Positions 31,759 to 40,007 of a stretch of DNA of 41,288 bases are shown here, in pieces. The notes beneath the pieces were generated by a model. The model was not told the DNA's origin. It did no database searches and saw only the letters and a list, made by a program, of their open reading frames with translations. This DNA comes from a virus: positions 1 through 41,288 of the IMG/VR virus record IMGVR_UViG_3300032081_000176; one strand, given 5' to 3'. A program made the position numbers and the translations under genes. The stretch's first letter is position 1, and each line of letters starts with the position of its first letter.

Positions 31759-33384
31759 ATGCAAGAATTTATAAAGATATTTAATGGCTATCGGCATGCA
31801 TATGGAATTGCAGACTGGACTAACGCTGTCATTGATCCGGAGAATGGTAAAAAGAAACCTGTGTACAGGTGGAACTATGAAGAATTTACAGACACAATAT
31901 ATCAAGAACATTTAAAAGGAAACATATCGGTTGGCATACAACCTACTAATGAGAAAGGTAGCGCTATCTTTGGTGTTATAGATGTCGACCCAAAACAATA
32001 TGAAGACTTCGATAAAAAATTTTATTTAGAAACTATACAACAATACAAACTACCCTTAGTACCGGTAGAGTCTAAGAGTGGTGGGTTACATTTATATTTA
32101 TTTATGAATGAGTTTGTACAATCAACAGTCATTGTATCATTCTTAAGTAATCTTTTACCTTTATTTAATCTTAAACCAGACTGTGAAATATTTCCAAAGC
32201 AAACACAGCTAACAAAGGATCCGGAAACAGGGATCTTGAAACCGGGACAATTTATAAACCTACCTTACTATGGCGGAGAAAGAAAAGCTGTTAATATTGA
32301 TGGTACGTTCTTTACACTAGAACAATTTGTACAAGTTGTTGATGCAAACATAACCACAAAAGATGAATTAAAAACCATTACAGAAGACATGGAAAAACAA
32401 TCTATGGAAGGTGTAGATGAAGATTTTTTAGATGGACCGCCTTGTCTTGCTTTGATTTCTAAGATATCTAACCAGGAAACTTTTGATGGTAAGGATAGAT
32501 TTATGTATAATTATCATGTGTTTGTGAAGATGAAGTATGCAGATAACTGGGAACAAAAAGTAAAGAATGCACCCGTAAAATATTTTGCAAGAGAACACGC
32601 TAATGCGTGGGATGATAATAAATTAAAACAAAAAACAAGGTCATGGAACAGATCAGAAAAAGGTTATACTTGTAATCAAAGTCCTATAAGTGATTTTTGT
32701 AAAAAAGGTATTTGTGTTAAAAAGAAGTTTGGAATACTAGCAGGATCAAAAGGACAGTATCCTGTATTAACAAACTTAAGAAAGATAGACATAGAACCAG
32801 ATCCGGAATATGAATTTGATGTAACTAAACCAGATGGTATTGGTAAAGCAACTGTACACTGCAGAACTATTGAGCATGTAACAGACCAACGTAAACGTAG
32901 AAACTCGATAGCAAAAGCTGCAGGGTTTCCACCACCAATTATAAAAGCACCAGAAGATCAAACAGTATTAGAAGCATTATTCCAAACACAGAAAGTAATT
33001 AACCCACCAGTCGGTACATCACCAAAAGAAAAACTACATGATGTATTACATGCAAAAATAAATGGACCTAAAGCTATGAACGATGCATCATTTAAATCTG
33101 GTACAGTATTAATAGAAGATGGTTATGCATACTTTAAGTTTGATAAATTTTACGACAAATTAAAATCTAAAAACTGGAAACATGGTGAAGACAAGACAGG
33201 TGTTATGATGAAGACTAACTACAAGAGTTGTGACATAGATTTCTTAGATCAAAAAAGATTTCCAACAAAAGAAAAAGGTAAATATAATACACCTACTAAG
33301 AATGTGGTGTCAATAAACATAGAACAATTTGAAGATGTTAAAATTAATCACACTAAACTAAAACACAACACGGAGATAATGTAA
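31759..33384 (+). CDS. Archaeo-eukaryotic-type primase (AEP, TOTE-like)
   Basis: A 541-residue protein. I start at ATG 31759 (AGGATAATT upstream) because an upstream in-frame start lacks a ribosome site and reads through the structured leader. The catalytic layout is seen: YGIAD and SVGIQPT, then VIDVD (Asp75, Asp77), SGGLH (107-111), FPKQ (145-148) and GQFINLPYY (163-171), as in AEP primases of the TOTE group, which make primers or extend DNA. Residues about 230-400 are a less clear helical part with a KKGICVKKKFG segment and several Cys. The C-terminus is Lys-rich. It heads the replication operon. Confidence 0.75.
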   Translation: MQEFIKIFNGYRHAYGIADWTNAVIDPENGKKKPVYRWNYEEFTDTIYQEHLKGNISVGIQPTNEKGSAIFGVIDVDPKQYEDFDKKFYLETIQQYKLPLVPVESKSGGLHLYLFMNEFVQSTVIVSFLSNLLPLFNLKPDCEIFPKQTQLTKDPETGILKPGQFINLPYYGGERKAVNIDGTFFTLEQFVQVVDANITTKDELKTITEDMEKQSMEGVDEDFLDGPPCLALISKISNQETFDGKDRFMYNYHVFVKMKYADNWEQKVKNAPVKYFAREHANAWDDNKLKQKTRSWNRSEKGYTCNQSPISDFCKKGICVKKKFGILAGSKGQYPVLTNLRKIDIEPDPEYEFDVTKPDGIGKATVHCRTIEHVTDQRKRRNSIAKAAGFPPPIIKAPEDQTVLEALFQTQKVINPPVGTSPKEKLHDVLHAKINGPKAMNDASFKSGTVLIEDGYAYFKFDKFYDKLKSKNWKHGEDKTGVMMKTNYKSCDIDFLDQKRFPTKEKGKYNTPTKNVVSINIEQFEDVKINHTKLKHNTEIM

Positions 33385-34055
33385 TGAAAGCAAAACAAAT
33401 AATAGTGGAAGGAATACATTTTAGAAGTAAATTAGAAGCAAGGTGGTATTTATTTTTTAAAAAATTAGGTTGGAACGTTGTTTATGAACCAGAAATCGAA
33501 GGTCTTACAGGTTGGTTACCAGATTTTTTAATTATAGGTAAAGGATTTAAAACATTAGTTGACGTCAAACCTATTGATTCAGAAGAAGAGTGGGAAGATA
33601 GTGATTGGAACTACGAAGAGGACCTTCCAAAAAAAATAATACATAAGGCTCATAAAGATTATGATAAAATAATGAACTCCGGTATAAAAAATTTATCAGA
33701 ATATGAATTACTTATTTTAGGTACTAACCTAAGATTAGATGGACGTAATGGTTTTGGTGTTTTGTTCGAAAGAATGATTGATCATGATTACGATGAAGAG
33801 ACAAAAAAACATGTTGGAACAGATATGAAAGATATCCATAAAGTTTCGGAGTGTATGTTTGTAGAAAGTAAAGATGAAATAGGATTTTTTAGTAGCGAAC
33901 AAAGTTGGAGTTGTAAGATAACTGGAGACCACGGTAAATTATACAAATTTAGAGAAGACATTGCAGATCAACCATTTTTTAAAAAGATAGATACTATGTG
34001 GAATGAATCTTGGTCTGAACTTAGATGGAAGGGTAAGGAGGTCAATGAGCGTTAG
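33384..34055 (+). CDS. PD-(D/E)XK nuclease
   Basis: A 223-residue protein. The N-terminal 70 residues carry the nuclease pattern: FRSKLEARWYLFFKKLGW (Glu18 in a helix), YEPEIEGLTGWLPDF (Asp47) and LVDVKPI (Asp60, Lys62). This is the order E...PD...D-x-K of PD-(D/E)XK enzymes, and the segment resembles marine-phage relatives of T7 endonuclease I type proteins. The rest is charged with repeated Glu/Asp. It starts on the preceding stop (TAATG) and overlaps the helicase start by 11 bases. It may process branched or recombining DNA. Confidence 0.75.
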   Translation: MKAKQIIVEGIHFRSKLEARWYLFFKKLGWNVVYEPEIEGLTGWLPDFLIIGKGFKTLVDVKPIDSEEEWEDSDWNYEEDLPKKIIHKAHKDYDKIMNSGIKNLSEYELLILGTNLRLDGRNGFGVLFERMIDHDYDEETKKHVGTDMKDIHKVSECMFVESKDEIGFFSSEQSWSCKITGDHGKLYKFREDIADQPFFKKIDTMWNESWSELRWKGKEVNER

Positions 34056-35535
34056 AAAAATATTAGGTCCTCCAGGTACCGGTAAAACAACTAGACTTAT
34101 TAAGTATGTAAAAACATTTGTTAAACTAGGTACACCTATTGACAAGATTGGTTACTTTGCATTTACCACTAAAGCAGCAGATGAAGCAGTAGATAGAATG
34201 TTAGATGCATATCCTAAACTACAGAAAAAAAATTTAAAATATTTTAGAACTTTACATTCACTAGCATTTAAAAGACTTGGATTAAAAAAATCTCAAGTCA
34301 TGCAAGAGGAGCATTACGAAGATATTGGTAGACAGCTTGGAATAGAAGTTACAGTTTACTCTAACGGTCAGGAAAAAACTGGGTTTGTAGATTCTGACAG
34401 TGAGTATTTTAACATAATCAATGCAGCAAGAATTAAAAATTTAACTATTGAAGAAGAGTACAACACGGACATGTACTCAGAAGACATAGATAAACATATG
34501 TTGCAGATACTAAAAGACGAAGTAGATAATTATAAGTATTCTTACAAACTCGTAGACTTCACTGACATGATTGAAAAATTTAATGTGGCAGAATTGTGTC
34601 CGAAATATGATGTAATATTTGTAGATGAAGCGCAGGATTTATCGCCAATACAGTGGAAAATGTACGATATACTTAAGAAAAACTCTAGACATGTTATCTT
34701 AGCCGGTGATGATGATCAAGCTATTTATGGTTGGGCTGGTGCAGATGTGCAAAGGTTTCAAGAGGAGCCGGCAAAAGACATAGTCTTGCCACAATCTTAC
34801 AGGGTGCCTCAAGCAGTGCAACAGATCGCTGATCAAATATTAAATCGTATACCTGATGATAGAAGAATTAAAAAACAATGGGCACCGCGTCCGGAAACAG
34901 GGAACGTGGATCATATAACATCTATAGAAGATGCACCACTACATCAAAGTGACTGGTTAATATTAGCTAGAACTAATGACAAATTAATTAAATTAAAATC
35001 TATCTTAAGGGACATGCCTATTTACTTTGAAATAAAGGGTAGGAAAAGTTATAAAACAAGATTGTATACAGCAATAAAAAATTACACAAGATGGACTAAG
35101 GGGGACAAACTTTCTTTGTCTGAATGTAAAGATTTGTTTGAATATTTAGAACTAGATCAAGAGTTAAAAGAAGAAAGAATGTATGACTTGCAAGAGTTTG
35201 GTTATAAAACTACTGATGAGTGGTACGAAGTTTTTAAATCTGATCCAGAAGAATGTTTATACATTAGAGAAATGTTAAGGTCGGGAGAAAAACTAGATAG
35301 TCCAGCACGAGTTAAGTTATCAACAATACATGCAGCCAAAGGTGGTGAAGCTACAAATGTTTTAATTATTTTAGATAACACAAAAAAGATAAGAGAGGCC
35401 CTTGACAAAAGTGAAGACAAGCAAGATGAAGAACACAGAGTTTGGTATGTAGGAGTTACACGTACAAAACAAAATTTATTTATAATGACAGCTAAACAGG
35501 AGGACAGAGGTTATGACATCGAAAGCATTACATAA
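34045..35535 (+). CDS. UvrD/Rep-like SF1 helicase
   Basis: A 496-residue protein. ATG 34045 has AAGGAGG (34035-34041) just upstream, which decides the start over ATG 34003. Motifs: Walker A GPPGTGKT (8-15), motif Ia region FAFTTKAADEAVDRM (38-52), Walker B DEAQD (194-198), motif III GDDDQAIYGWAGA (221-233), QSYR (250-253), STIHAAKG (about 425) and WYVGVTR (about 466). These are the seven SF1A helicase motifs. It is shorter than bacterial UvrD (about 720) because the inserted subdomains are small, as in phage Dda-type proteins. It may be the main replication helicase here since no DnaB-type gene is seen. Confidence 0.88.
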   Translation: MSVRKILGPPGTGKTTRLIKYVKTFVKLGTPIDKIGYFAFTTKAADEAVDRMLDAYPKLQKKNLKYFRTLHSLAFKRLGLKKSQVMQEEHYEDIGRQLGIEVTVYSNGQEKTGFVDSDSEYFNIINAARIKNLTIEEEYNTDMYSEDIDKHMLQILKDEVDNYKYSYKLVDFTDMIEKFNVAELCPKYDVIFVDEAQDLSPIQWKMYDILKKNSRHVILAGDDDQAIYGWAGADVQRFQEEPAKDIVLPQSYRVPQAVQQIADQILNRIPDDRRIKKQWAPRPETGNVDHITSIEDAPLHQSDWLILARTNDKLIKLKSILRDMPIYFEIKGRKSYKTRLYTAIKNYTRWTKGDKLSLSECKDLFEYLELDQELKEERMYDLQEFGYKTTDEWYEVFKSDPEECLYIREMLRSGEKLDSPARVKLSTIHAAKGGEATNVLIILDNTKKIREALDKSEDKQDEEHRVWYVGVTRTKQNLFIMTAKQEDRGYDIESIT

Positions 35536-35731
35536 ACAAGTTTCGGGGACACATTATTTGTATATGGAAATACAGCCCGCAGATTTTATAAACAAGAACA
35601 AATTGCTTTTTGCAGAGGGCAATGCTATAAAATACATATGCAGGCACTCAAAGAAAGGCGGAGTAGAAGACATCGATAAAGCAATACATTATTTAGAAAT
35701 GATTAAAGAAAGAGACTATGGAACCAAATAA
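35513..35731 (+). CDS. DUF3310 protein
   Basis: A 72-residue protein matching the DUF3310 pattern: HYLYMEIQPADFINKN, LLFAEGNAIKYICRH, then KGGVEDIDKAIHYLEMI. Phage DUF3310 proteins are often named nucleotide kinase, but no Walker motif is present, so I keep the domain name. The start overlaps the end of the helicase by 23 bases; it is followed immediately by a microprotein whose ATG (35718) lies inside its last codons. Probably part of the replication or nucleotide-metabolism set. Confidence 0.75.
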   Translation: MTSKALHKQVSGTHYLYMEIQPADFINKNKLLFAEGNAIKYICRHSKKGGVEDIDKAIHYLEMIKERDYGTK

Positions 35732-35798
35732 TCACATACCTTTTTACATGGGTCTATTTACTTGCATATTAGTTCTTTGTTATTTGGTGGCATCATGA
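35718..35798 (+). CDS. 26-residue membrane microprotein
   Basis: ATG 35718 lies inside the DUF3310 gene and TGA (35796-35798) overlaps the ATG of the LexA-type gene (ATGA). The peptide is MEPNNHIPFYMGLFTCILVL then CYLVAS: a polar head and one transmembrane segment. Both ends being coupled to neighbours suggests it is translated. Too short to assign a function; it could be a small membrane-active protein. Confidence 0.5.
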   Translation: MEPNNHIPFYMGLFTCILVLCYLVAS

Positions 35799-36040
35799 AA
35801 AGGTTTAATATTACTAAAAAACAAATGGATCTTTTTAATTTTATTAAAAAATATGTTGATGAAAATAATATGGCGCCTTCTTACGAAGAGATGAAAGTAG
35901 GTACAGGAGTATCTAGTAAGTGTTTAATTTTTGTGAAAATTAATCAGTTACAAGAAAGAGGATGGATAACAAGGTTACCTGGAAAAAATAGAAGCATAAC
36001 AATAATAAAAAGGGATTTAAATGAAGATACCAGTATTTAG
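35795..36040 (+). CDS. LexA-type winged-helix DNA-binding protein
   Basis: An 81-residue protein from ATG 35795. It matches the LexA N-terminal domain: TKKQMDLFNFIKKYVDENNM, APSYEEMKVGTGVSSKCLIFVKINQLQERG and a wing WITRLPGKNRSITI. There is no LexA peptidase part (no self-cleavage site or Ser/Lys dyad), so it is a lone DNA-binding domain. It may repress or activate phage promoters, perhaps the divergent one at 29986-30023, or bind host LexA boxes; neither is shown. The following Pol A gene overlaps its end by 20 bases. Confidence 0.75.
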   Translation: MKRFNITKKQMDLFNFIKKYVDENNMAPSYEEMKVGTGVSSKCLIFVKINQLQERGWITRLPGKNRSITIIKRDLNEDTSI

Positions 36041-37877
36041 TGCACAAACAGAATGGGTAATACCTACAGAATTTCCAGACCTTAGACAGGTTGATGAAAT
36101 TGCAATTGACTTAGAGACAAGAGACCCAGACTTAATTAAAAAAGGATCTGGTGCAATTATTGGTAATGGAGAAGTTATAGGAATAGCTGTAGCAACTGCA
36201 CATTACAAAGGATATTTTCCTATAGCTCACCACGGTGGCGGTAACATGGATCGTAAAAAAGTTTTAGAATGGTTTAAAGATATTTTAAATGCTACCTCTA
36301 CAAAAATATTTCACAATGCAATGTATGATGTGTGTTGGATTAGGGCTATGGGTTTTAAAATTAATGGCAGAATTGTAGATACAATGATAGCGGCAGCTGT
36401 GACTGATGAAAATAGATTTAGATATGATCTTAATAGTTTGTCATGGAAGTATCTAGGTTTTGGTAAAAACGAAGCTGCACTTGCAGAAGCAGCAGCGGAA
36501 TGGGGCATCGATCCTAAATCAGAAATGTATAAATTACCATCATTAAATGTTGGTACATATGCAGAGAGAGATGCAGAAGCTACATTTGGTTTGTGGCAAG
36601 AAATGAAAAAAGAAATTATATCGCAAGACTTAGAATCTATATTTGATTTAGAAACAGATTTATTTCCTTGTCTAGTTGACATGAGATTTAAGGGCGTAAG
36701 AGTTGACGTAGAAGCAGCACATAATCTTAAGAAAACTTTAATAAAAGAAGAGCAAGATATATTAACTGCGATAGAAAAAGAAACTAATGTACGGCCACAA
36801 ATATGGGCGGCAAGTAGTATAGCAGAAGTATTTGAAAATTTAAAAATAGAGTTTGAACGAACCGAAAAGACACAAGCACCTAGTTTTACAAAAAACTTTT
36901 TACAAGAACACGAGCATCCTGTTGTCAATATGATTGCAAAGGCAAGAGAAGTTAACAAAGCACACACAACTTTTATAGATTCTATTCTACGTTACGAACA
37001 CAAAGGTAGAATACATGCAGAGATAAATCAGTTACGTAATGCAGGGGGTGGTACAGTTACAGGAAGGTTCTCTTATCAGAATCCTAACCTACAACAGATT
37101 CCAGCACGTAACAAAGATTTAGGGCCTAAGATCAGGTCATTATTTATACCAGAAGAAGGTTGTAAATGGGGTTGCTTTGATTACTCACAGCAAGAACCGC
37201 GTCTTGTTGTACACTACGCTGCATTATATAAACTACCATCAGTGTATGATGTAATAGATTCTTATCAAAATGATTCTGGTGCAGACTTTCACCAGACTGT
37301 AGCAGACATGGCAGAGATACCTAGAACACAAGCTAAAACAATTAACCTTGGTTTGTTTTATGGTATGGGCAAAGCTAAACTGCAAGCAGAACTTGGTGTA
37401 TCAAAAGAAAAAGCTAATGAATTATTTAACACGTATCACGCAAGGGTACCTTTTGTTAAACAACTTATGGACAAAGCATCTAACAGAGCACAGGATAGAG
37501 GACAGATTAGAACTTTACTTGGAAGACTATGTAGGTTTCATTTATGGGAACCAAACAGTTTCGGTATGCACAAGGCGATGAGCCACGAAGATGCACTCCA
37601 GGAACATGGACCGGGGATCAAGAGAGCTTACACATACAAATCTTTAAATAAATTAATACAAGGATCAGCTGCTGACATGACAAAAAAATCTATGTTAGAT
37701 TTATATAAAGAAGGGATTGTAGCGCATATACAGATACACGACGAGCTTTGTGTATCAATAGAAAGTGACGCACAGGCAAAAAAGGTTGTTGAAATTATGG
37801 AGCAAGCCGTTACTCTAGAAGTACCAAACAAAGTAGATTACGAACACGGGGTTAACTGGGGGAGTATAAACGACTAA
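36021..37877 (+). CDS. polA: DNA polymerase I family A, Leu762 type
   Basis: A 618-residue protein with 3'-5' exonuclease and polymerase domains but no 5' nuclease domain (Klenow-like). Exonuclease motifs: AIDLE (Asp30, Glu32), HNAMYD (98-103), and YAERDAEATF (Tyr180, Asp184). Polymerase motifs: A DYSQQEPR (387-394), B RTQAKTINLGLFYG (435-448) and C HDE (573-575). In motif B the residue four after Lys439 is Leu443, at the position of E. coli Phe762. It is the replicative polymerase of the phage. The gene overlaps the LexA-type gene and the next gene by TAATG. Confidence 0.92.
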   Translation: MKIPVFSAQTEWVIPTEFPDLRQVDEIAIDLETRDPDLIKKGSGAIIGNGEVIGIAVATAHYKGYFPIAHHGGGNMDRKKVLEWFKDILNATSTKIFHNAMYDVCWIRAMGFKINGRIVDTMIAAAVTDENRFRYDLNSLSWKYLGFGKNEAALAEAAAEWGIDPKSEMYKLPSLNVGTYAERDAEATFGLWQEMKKEIISQDLESIFDLETDLFPCLVDMRFKGVRVDVEAAHNLKKTLIKEEQDILTAIEKETNVRPQIWAASSIAEVFENLKIEFERTEKTQAPSFTKNFLQEHEHPVVNMIAKAREVNKAHTTFIDSILRYEHKGRIHAEINQLRNAGGGTVTGRFSYQNPNLQQIPARNKDLGPKIRSLFIPEEGCKWGCFDYSQQEPRLVVHYAALYKLPSVYDVIDSYQNDSGADFHQTVADMAEIPRTQAKTINLGLFYGMGKAKLQAELGVSKEKANELFNTYHARVPFVKQLMDKASNRAQDRGQIRTLLGRLCRFHLWEPNSFGMHKAMSHEDALQEHGPGIKRAYTYKSLNKLIQGSAADMTKKSMLDLYKEGIVAHIQIHDELCVSIESDAQAKKVVEIMEQAVTLEVPNKVDYEHGVNWGSIND

Positions 37878-38536
37878 TGGCTTATCTTAATGCAAATATA
37901 CCTGTAATAGAATGTTACGTTAGAGGTAATTATTTAAGAGATCAAAAAGATTCACATGATAAATATTTTGAGGTAGGGGTGTTTGGTTTTAGTTCTATAC
38001 CAAACAGAGTGCCTCTGTTTCATTTCTTAATGGAAGATGGTGGTCTATGGTGGAGAGCACCTATCACAGCATTTTGTACAAAACCTGGAGTAAAAGAGTT
38101 ACCATTAGATGAAGTAGTAATGTGGGACAGCTTTAGCTACAATGTAAGTGTTACAACTTTCTATGAGTTGGCTGGTGCAACAATGCAATACACATCAAGA
38201 CGTAAAGTAAAACGTAAAGGTAAGTATTTATTTACAATTGATTGGTGTGCAGGAGACTTTAATGAATTAAATTTTGGTTACGCAGAAAAACCAGATCAGC
38301 ATAAATGTGGTCACGTTCTTGAATTAGAGGACGGAAACTTTGCAATACAGCCCAATAACAGGCTTAAAATGTTTGATGCATCAATGGGTGTAGACCCAAA
38401 CAAAAACTTGATTAACAGACTTGTTACAAGTAAGATATACTCCGTGGAAAATTCAGCTAAATGGATCACAGACGAGCATGAAGAAGGCAGTTATGATTAT
38501 AAGCTGAAAAACTTGGAGGAAGACGATGATAAATAA
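37877..38536 (+). CDS. Conserved marine-phage hypothetical protein (219 aa)
   Basis: A 219-residue protein coupled to Pol A (TAATG). Visible segments: PVIECYVRGNYLRDQKDSH, GVFGFSSIPNRVPLFHFLME, GLWWRAPITAFCTKPGV, MWDSFSYNVSVTTFYELAGA and MQYTSRRKVKRKGKYLFTID. It looks soluble with mixed fold and aromatic-rich strands, and the FxFLMEDGGLWWRxPI stretch is one I know from marine phages after polA. No nucleotide-binding or catalytic motif recognised. The C-terminus is acidic. Function unknown. Confidence 0.65.
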   Translation: MAYLNANIPVIECYVRGNYLRDQKDSHDKYFEVGVFGFSSIPNRVPLFHFLMEDGGLWWRAPITAFCTKPGVKELPLDEVVMWDSFSYNVSVTTFYELAGATMQYTSRRKVKRKGKYLFTIDWCAGDFNELNFGYAEKPDQHKCGHVLELEDGNFAIQPNNRLKMFDASMGVDPNKNLINRLVTSKIYSVENSAKWITDEHEEGSYDYKLKNLEEDDDK

Positions 38537-38630
38537 ATACAAAGATAAATTTATGGTTTGGCAATTACATCATAGAACAGAAATTATAATTGCTTCTGTT
38601 GCATTTGTGTTAGGAGCTATAATCTTTTAA
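38526..38630 (+). CDS. 34-residue membrane microprotein
   Basis: ATG 38526 overlaps the last codons of the preceding gene and is served by GGAGGA five bases upstream. The frame reads MINKYKDKFMVWQLHHRTEI, then a hydrophobic segment (IIIASVAFVLGAIIF) to TAA 38628-38630: a basic head plus one C-terminal transmembrane helix. The clear ribosome binding site makes translation likely. Family unknown. Confidence 0.6.
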   Translation: MINKYKDKFMVWQLHHRTEIIIASVAFVLGAIIF

Positions 38631-38648
38631 TAAAGGACGTTATGCCAT

Positions 38649-38948
38649 ATGAATTTAGCAGATCTGTTAAAGAAAAATATAGTAATGGTGCCTGTGGTTG
38701 CGTCTGTATTAGTCGGAACTTTTACAGGTGTCCGTTATATTGTTAATCTTACAGACACTATCAATTCAAATCAGCAAGAAATTGTAGATCTAACAAAAGA
38801 TCTTAAACAAGCACAAAAAAATATTACAGACCAGAATACAAGACTATCTTCTGCTGAAGCGACATGGCAGATGGCAGAAAATTTATATAGACAACTTGCA
38901 GATCAAGTAAGAGAACACGATTACGATATCAAGGATTTAAATAGGTAA
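38649..38948 (+). CDS. Membrane-anchored coiled-coil protein (99 aa)
   Basis: A 99-residue protein with one transmembrane segment at residues about 11-32 (IVMVPVVASVLVGTFTGVRY) followed by an extended coiled coil (INSNQQEIVDLTKDLKQAQK and onward). Its layout is the reverse of the 27853 protein. AAAGGA is rather far (about 11 bases) from the ATG. Such membrane plus coiled-coil proteins are common at this place in marine phages; a role in envelope interaction or lysis is possible but not shown. Confidence 0.6.
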   Translation: MNLADLLKKNIVMVPVVASVLVGTFTGVRYIVNLTDTINSNQQEIVDLTKDLKQAQKNITDQNTRLSSAEATWQMAENLYRQLADQVREHDYDIKDLNR

Positions 38949-38966
38949 TGTATGGAGGTTCTCAGG

Positions 38967-39488
38967 ATGAATTATTATTTCACAGGCATACTAATTATTT
39001 TATTTGTTCTGTTATCTTTTATGGAACCTGCGTATCCTAGAAATGAGTATCTCAATGACGGTACTAATACTTGTAGCACTGGTGACGTTAGCTTATCAAT
39101 CCAACAAAGAGACTCGGAAAATAGGTATCGACACTATGATTCTACTAATAATTATAATAGCCCTTCTGATGATAAGTCGTTAAGTTTAACCTGGAGGCAC
39201 TATTTAGGTTCAGCTTGCACAAAAGAATTTAGAGCAGTTCAAACAGAAAATGCACAATTAAAGCAACAACTAGAACTGATGAAAATGTGTGGGAAAGTCA
39301 ACAATAACCCCACAATTGCACGTAATCCTAACTTCCAATTGCTAGTATCAAAATGCTCTGGTATAATCATTCCTGAAAACAAAAAACCTAAAGGAAGTCT
39401 TTGGGATGATTTAAAAGATGATTATAAAAAAGAAAATCCTGACATCAAACTTATGGGTGATAAATTTATAGGACCAAAAAATGATTGA
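38967..39488 (+). CDS. Secreted protein with signal peptide (173 aa)
   Basis: I start at ATG 38967, eight bases after GGAGG, rather than at ATG 38952, whose upstream context is poor. Residues 1-22 (MNYYFTGILIILFVLLSFME) form a signal peptide with an AYP end. The mature part is polar (STGDVSLSIQQRDSENRYRH, then WRHYLGSACTKEF), with a coiled-coil segment (EFRAVQTENAQLKQQLELMK), four Cys after the signal (paired as C..C and C..C) and an acidic tail. It should be exported to the periplasm. The type is known from marine phages, perhaps as a spanin-like protein, but the function is uncertain. Confidence 0.6.
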   Translation: MNYYFTGILIILFVLLSFMEPAYPRNEYLNDGTNTCSTGDVSLSIQQRDSENRYRHYDSTNNYNSPSDDKSLSLTWRHYLGSACTKEFRAVQTENAQLKQQLELMKMCGKVNNNPTIARNPNFQLLVSKCSGIIIPENKKPKGSLWDDLKDDYKKENPDIKLMGDKFIGPKND

Positions 39489-39588
39489 TAAATATATTAT
39501 AAAATTTTGTATCTTTTTAGATAAACTAGCTGCGCCTATAGAAAGAATCTTTGAAGATAAGAAAAAGAAAAAGACAAAGAAAAAATGA
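39481..39588 (+). CDS. Basic microprotein (35 aa)
   Basis: ATG 39481 overlaps the previous stop and TGA 39586-39588 overlaps the next start (ATGA). The peptide MIDKYIIKFCIFLDKLAAPI has an amphipathic hydrophobic front and an IERIFEDKKKKKTKKK tail of lysines, as in membrane-binding or toxin-like helices. Both ends are coupled to genes on either side. Function unknown. Confidence 0.55.
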   Translation: MIDKYIIKFCIFLDKLAAPIERIFEDKKKKKTKKK

Positions 39589-40007
39589 GCAATAAACCAC
39601 TACATATCGGAGAAGAGGCAGCCGTGCAGATGCCAATGAAGACGGTTGTTAGTTTGATCATAATCGTAGCACTTGGCACGATGGGTTACTTTCAAATTGT
39701 AGAACGTCTAAACATAGCTGACACTAGACTTCAGTTAATGGAAAAAGATTTAACAGAGAACACAGACTTTAGAATAAAATGGCCACGTGGACAATTAGGT
39801 TCATTGCCCGCGGATTCTGAGCAATTCATGTTGATCGAAGATTTATATAAACAAGTAGAAAAGCTACAACAAAATATTGAAATGAACATGAGTAATAAAT
39901 TAAAAATAGAATTTATGGAAGGTCAGATCAATAAATTATTAACTGACGTAGAACAATTAAAAGATAAAAACAGAGAAATAGTATATAAAAACGGTAATGG
40001 CCAATGA
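39585..40007 (+). CDS. Membrane-anchored coiled-coil protein (140 aa)
   Basis: A 140-residue protein. Residues about 18-38 (MKTVVSLIIIVALGTMGYFQ) form a transmembrane helix, followed by a possible short coiled coil (NIADTRLQLMEKDLTENTDF), then KWPRGQLGSLPADSEQFML and a C-terminal coiled coil (IEFMEGQINKLLTDVEQLKD). This is typical of the late region of marine phages, of unknown function. It overlaps the previous and next genes (ATGA, ATGATC). Confidence 0.6.
   Translation: MSNKPLHIGEEAAVQMPMKTVVSLIIIVALGTMGYFQIVERLNIADTRLQLMEKDLTENTDFRIKWPRGQLGSLPADSEQFMLIEDLYKQVEKLQQNIEMNMSNKLKIEFMEGQINKLLTDVEQLKDKNREIVYKNGNGQ

Noticed and set aside
36311-36967. 218-residue minus-strand open frame opposite Pol A
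   Set aside because: It covers conserved polymerase/exonuclease motifs on the plus strand and has no ribosome binding site.
38641-38745. Alternative frame from ATG 38641 with several Cys, good ribosome spacing
   Set aside because: It overlaps the membrane/coiled-coil gene whose residue pattern is far more protein-like; the Cys come from out-of-frame reading. The ribosome site could serve ATG 38649 imperfectly, so a small doubt remains.
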